A stretch of DNA of 5,488 bases from Thermodesulfobacteriota bacterium (lineage in GTDB: Bacteria; Desulfobacterota; DSM-4660; Desulfatiglandales; HGW-15). The first letter of the stretch is position 1. Every line of letters begins with the position of its first letter. Under the pieces are notes generated by a model. It ran no database searches. It saw nothing but the letters and a program-made list of their open reading frames with translations, and was not told where the DNA came from. The stretch covers positions 1 to 5,488 of the forward strand of contig JALOPA010000423.1 of assembly GCA_025454125.1 (NCBI GenBank), written 5' to 3'. Positions 3,865 through 5,488 of this stretch are shown piece by piece. The translations under genes and the position numbers were made by a program.

Positions 3865-5488
3865 CCGTCTAATGACCTGGTTTTCGATTCCCTTGGCCAT
3901 GAGATCTTGACGCTGCTGCTGGGCTGCTTCTTCGGTCACATAGGCCCCCACAAGCAGCTTCAATTTCCCGTCGCTTCCCGTGACCGTGTAGGAAGAGTAG
4001 CCTAAACCTGAAATGGCCTTGGCCCGCGCATCCAAGTCCCCGGGTCGGGCGTACGCCCCGATGAAGTTGGCGTATTCCGTTTTCAGGATTTCCTTGTCGC
4101 TTATGCCCCGGGCCTGCGCGAAAGCCTCGGCCTCCTGCCGATCTTTGAAGTGGCCCGCGTAGATTCTGTACCACTCGCCCTTTTCTTTGAAGTGGACTTT
4201 CACCCAGTAGGCCTGGATGCCCTTGCCCGCATAGACGGAAATGGCCCGCTTGGCCTGGTCCTGCGTTTTCAAGGAGCTGAGATAGATGGAATAGGGATAC
4301 TCTCCCCCCTGAAACACCGGGGCGGTCTCTTTTGCTTTTGCCAAAGGGGCCGTGTTTTTTTCGACTGCAGGCGGAAGGGGCGGCGCCGATGGGAGGGTCT
4401 CCTGCTGCGGTTTTTCCGTGGCAGCCTGGACGCGAAACTCCTGCACAGGCTCCTGTTTTGCCTGCGCCACAGGCGCCTGAGTCTCCACGGTTTTGGCGCT
4501 CTCTTGTTTCACGGGCGGAGCCGGCGCAGGGGGCGGCCTTGGCGGAGCTTTCAGCGCAGCCGGTTGCACGGTTTTGTCCCGGCCGGCCTTGGCGGACTCC
4601 TGGGCTTTCGAGGGATCAAGGATCCCGAGGTGCCAGAGAATTCCAGCTGCAATCAGAATCAGACCCACCCCCGCAAGGGAGAGAGTCCGCACGGATCTCC
4701 TGCCCTTGCTTCCCTTTCCGGCTTTTCCCCAGGAAGCGACCCCGCTTTCCCTGAAGAACGGGAAGCCCTTGTTCGGTTGATTTTCTTTTTTTCCTTCCTC
4801 GCCGTAAGAGGCGTAATACTTGTAGTACTTGAAATTGTGAAAATCCGGACTGACCTCCGGTTTGAGCCCGTTCAGAATGACTCCCAGGATGCGGCATTTC
4901 ACCTGCTCCAGTTGCGCTGTGGATCTCTTGAGCAAGCCTCTCGACACCGCTCCGACACGGTAGACGAGAAGAACCCCGTCCATCTTCGAGCTGAGAATCG
5001 CTGCGTCAGCCGTTGACAGGATCGGCGGGGAGTCGAACAGAATGAGATCATAATCGCTCTCGGCTTCTTCGATGAATTCCTTCAGTCGCTTCGACTCCAC
5101 GAGTTCCGCCGGATTCGGGGGAATGGAACCGGCTGCAATGAGATGAAGATTGTCGAGCCCGGGGGTCAGCAGCACCTCATCCAGAGACATCTTCCCGACC
5201 ATCATGCTGGTGACCGTTTGAACCGCATCGCGCCACGGGCAGTTCCCCAGCAGGATCTCGGAAAGGCCCGGCGCCTGCTCCACGCCGAAGATTCTTGCGA
5301 TCATCGGCTTTCTCATATCCGAGCCGATGAGAAGGGTCTTCAGTCCTGCCTGAGCCATGGTGATCGCCAGGTTTATGGAAACGATGGTCTTGCCTTCCTG
5401 GGGCGAAGCGCTGGTCACGGCGATGGTCTTGATTTCCTTCGCCCCGTCTTTGAACTGGATGTTGGTTCTTAATCCCCTGAAGCTCTCG
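3862..5488 (-). CDS. BY-kinase (Wzc/CpsD-type tyrosine autokinase) fused to a membrane helix and tandem SPOR domains; 5'-truncated
   Basis: The frame is open to the right edge (ESFRGLRTNIQF, as in BY-kinases), so the true start and any Wzz-type N-terminus are outside. Residue numbers here count from the GTG at 5416-5418, which is internal. Walker A is SASPQEGKT (3-11). Walker A' is LLIGSDMRKP (29-38), where the first Asp of the usual DxDxR is Gly32. Walker B is LILFDSPP (125-132). A Tyr cluster, YYKYYASY (198-205), is the expected autophosphorylation tail. Normally the protein ends there. Here a basic stretch leads to one membrane helix (~246-267), a Pro/Ala/Gln-rich linker (~270-372), a SPOR-like domain (~373-437) and a second SPOR-like repeat (~450-518). 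Inferred topology is a cytosolic kinase with periplasmic SPOR domains, consistent with the basic residues before the helix. BY-kinases control polysaccharide polymerisation and export; SPOR domains bind denuded peptidoglycan. The ligase-family gene follows in the same direction. The TAG stop comes from element B. Confidence 0.9.
   Translation of the reverse strand, partial: ESFRGLRTNIQFKDGAKEIKTIAVTSASPQEGKTIVSINLAITMAQAGLKTLLIGSDMRKPMIARIFGVEQAPGLSEILLGNCPWRDAVQTVTSMMVGKMSLDEVLLTPGLDNLHLIAAGSIPPNPAELVESKRLKEFIEEAESDYDLILFDSPPILSTADAAILSSKMDGVLLVYRVGAVSRGLLKRSTAQLEQVKCRILGVILNGLKPEVSPDFHNFKYYKYYASYGEEGKKENQPNKGFPFFRESGVASWGKAGKGSKGRRSVRTLSLAGVGLILIAAGILWHLGILDPSKAQESAKAGRDKTVQPAALKAPPRPPPAPAPPVKQESAKTVETQAPVAQAKQEPVQEFRVQAATEKPQQETLPSAPPLPPAVEKNTAPLAKAKETAPVFQGGEYPYSIYLSSLKTQDQAKRAISVYAGKGIQAYWVKVHFKEKGEWYRIYAGHFKDRQEAEAFAQARGISDKEILKTEYANFIGAYARPGDLDARAKAISGLGYSSYTVTGSDGKLKLLVGAYVTEEAAQQQRQDLMAKGIENQVIRR

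Noticed and set aside
4150..5016. 288-codon open frame on the plus strand opposite the kinase-SPOR gene
   Set aside because: It is antisense to a gene with clear motifs; the product is compositionally odd and has no family resemblance or ribosome site.

Overview
The window carries two unrelated gene modules facing each other, with repeat-rich intergenic DNA around them. It looks like chromosome from a GC-rich Gram-negative anaerobe. The style of the genes and of the intergenic repeats suggests Desulfobacterota, perhaps Syntrophobacter-like. That placement is inferred from familiarity and is not proven by any marker gene.

Plus strand, 1-2045: a split ADP-forming acyl-CoA synthetase. The alpha subunit (CoA-ligase and phospho-histidine part) enters from the left edge, already missing its N-terminus, and ends at 1127. 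A separate ATP-grasp beta subunit follows at 1356-2045. Together they would interconvert acyl-CoA + ADP + Pi and free acid + CoA + ATP, which suits fermentative or syntrophic energy conservation. The 228 bp between them hold an 8-bp tandem repeat, which also contains the alpha stop codon, and a long imperfect inverted repeat.

Centre, 2046-2254: the convergent intergenic region. It holds a hairpin just after the beta gene and a 165-bp miniature inverted-repeat element (element A) with two REP-like hairpins inside.

Minus strand, 5488-2255: an exopolysaccharide module read right to left. First comes a tyrosine autokinase (BY-kinase) whose N-terminus is cut by the right edge. Its Tyr-rich tail is followed by a membrane helix, a Pro/Ala-rich linker and two SPOR-like peptidoglycan-binding domains. 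Then comes a polytopic O-antigen ligase/polymerase-family protein. A second inverted-repeat element (element B) sits between them. The kinase would control polysaccharide assembly from the cytoplasm, while its SPOR tail could anchor or sense the wall. The Wzy_C-family protein would polymerise or ligate the glycan.

The points most worth a second look are the kinase-SPOR fusion with an altered Walker A' motif, a prepilin/TadE-like N-terminus on the ligase-family protein, and the fact that both minus-strand genes end on a TAG that is the first three bases of the same terminal repeat.
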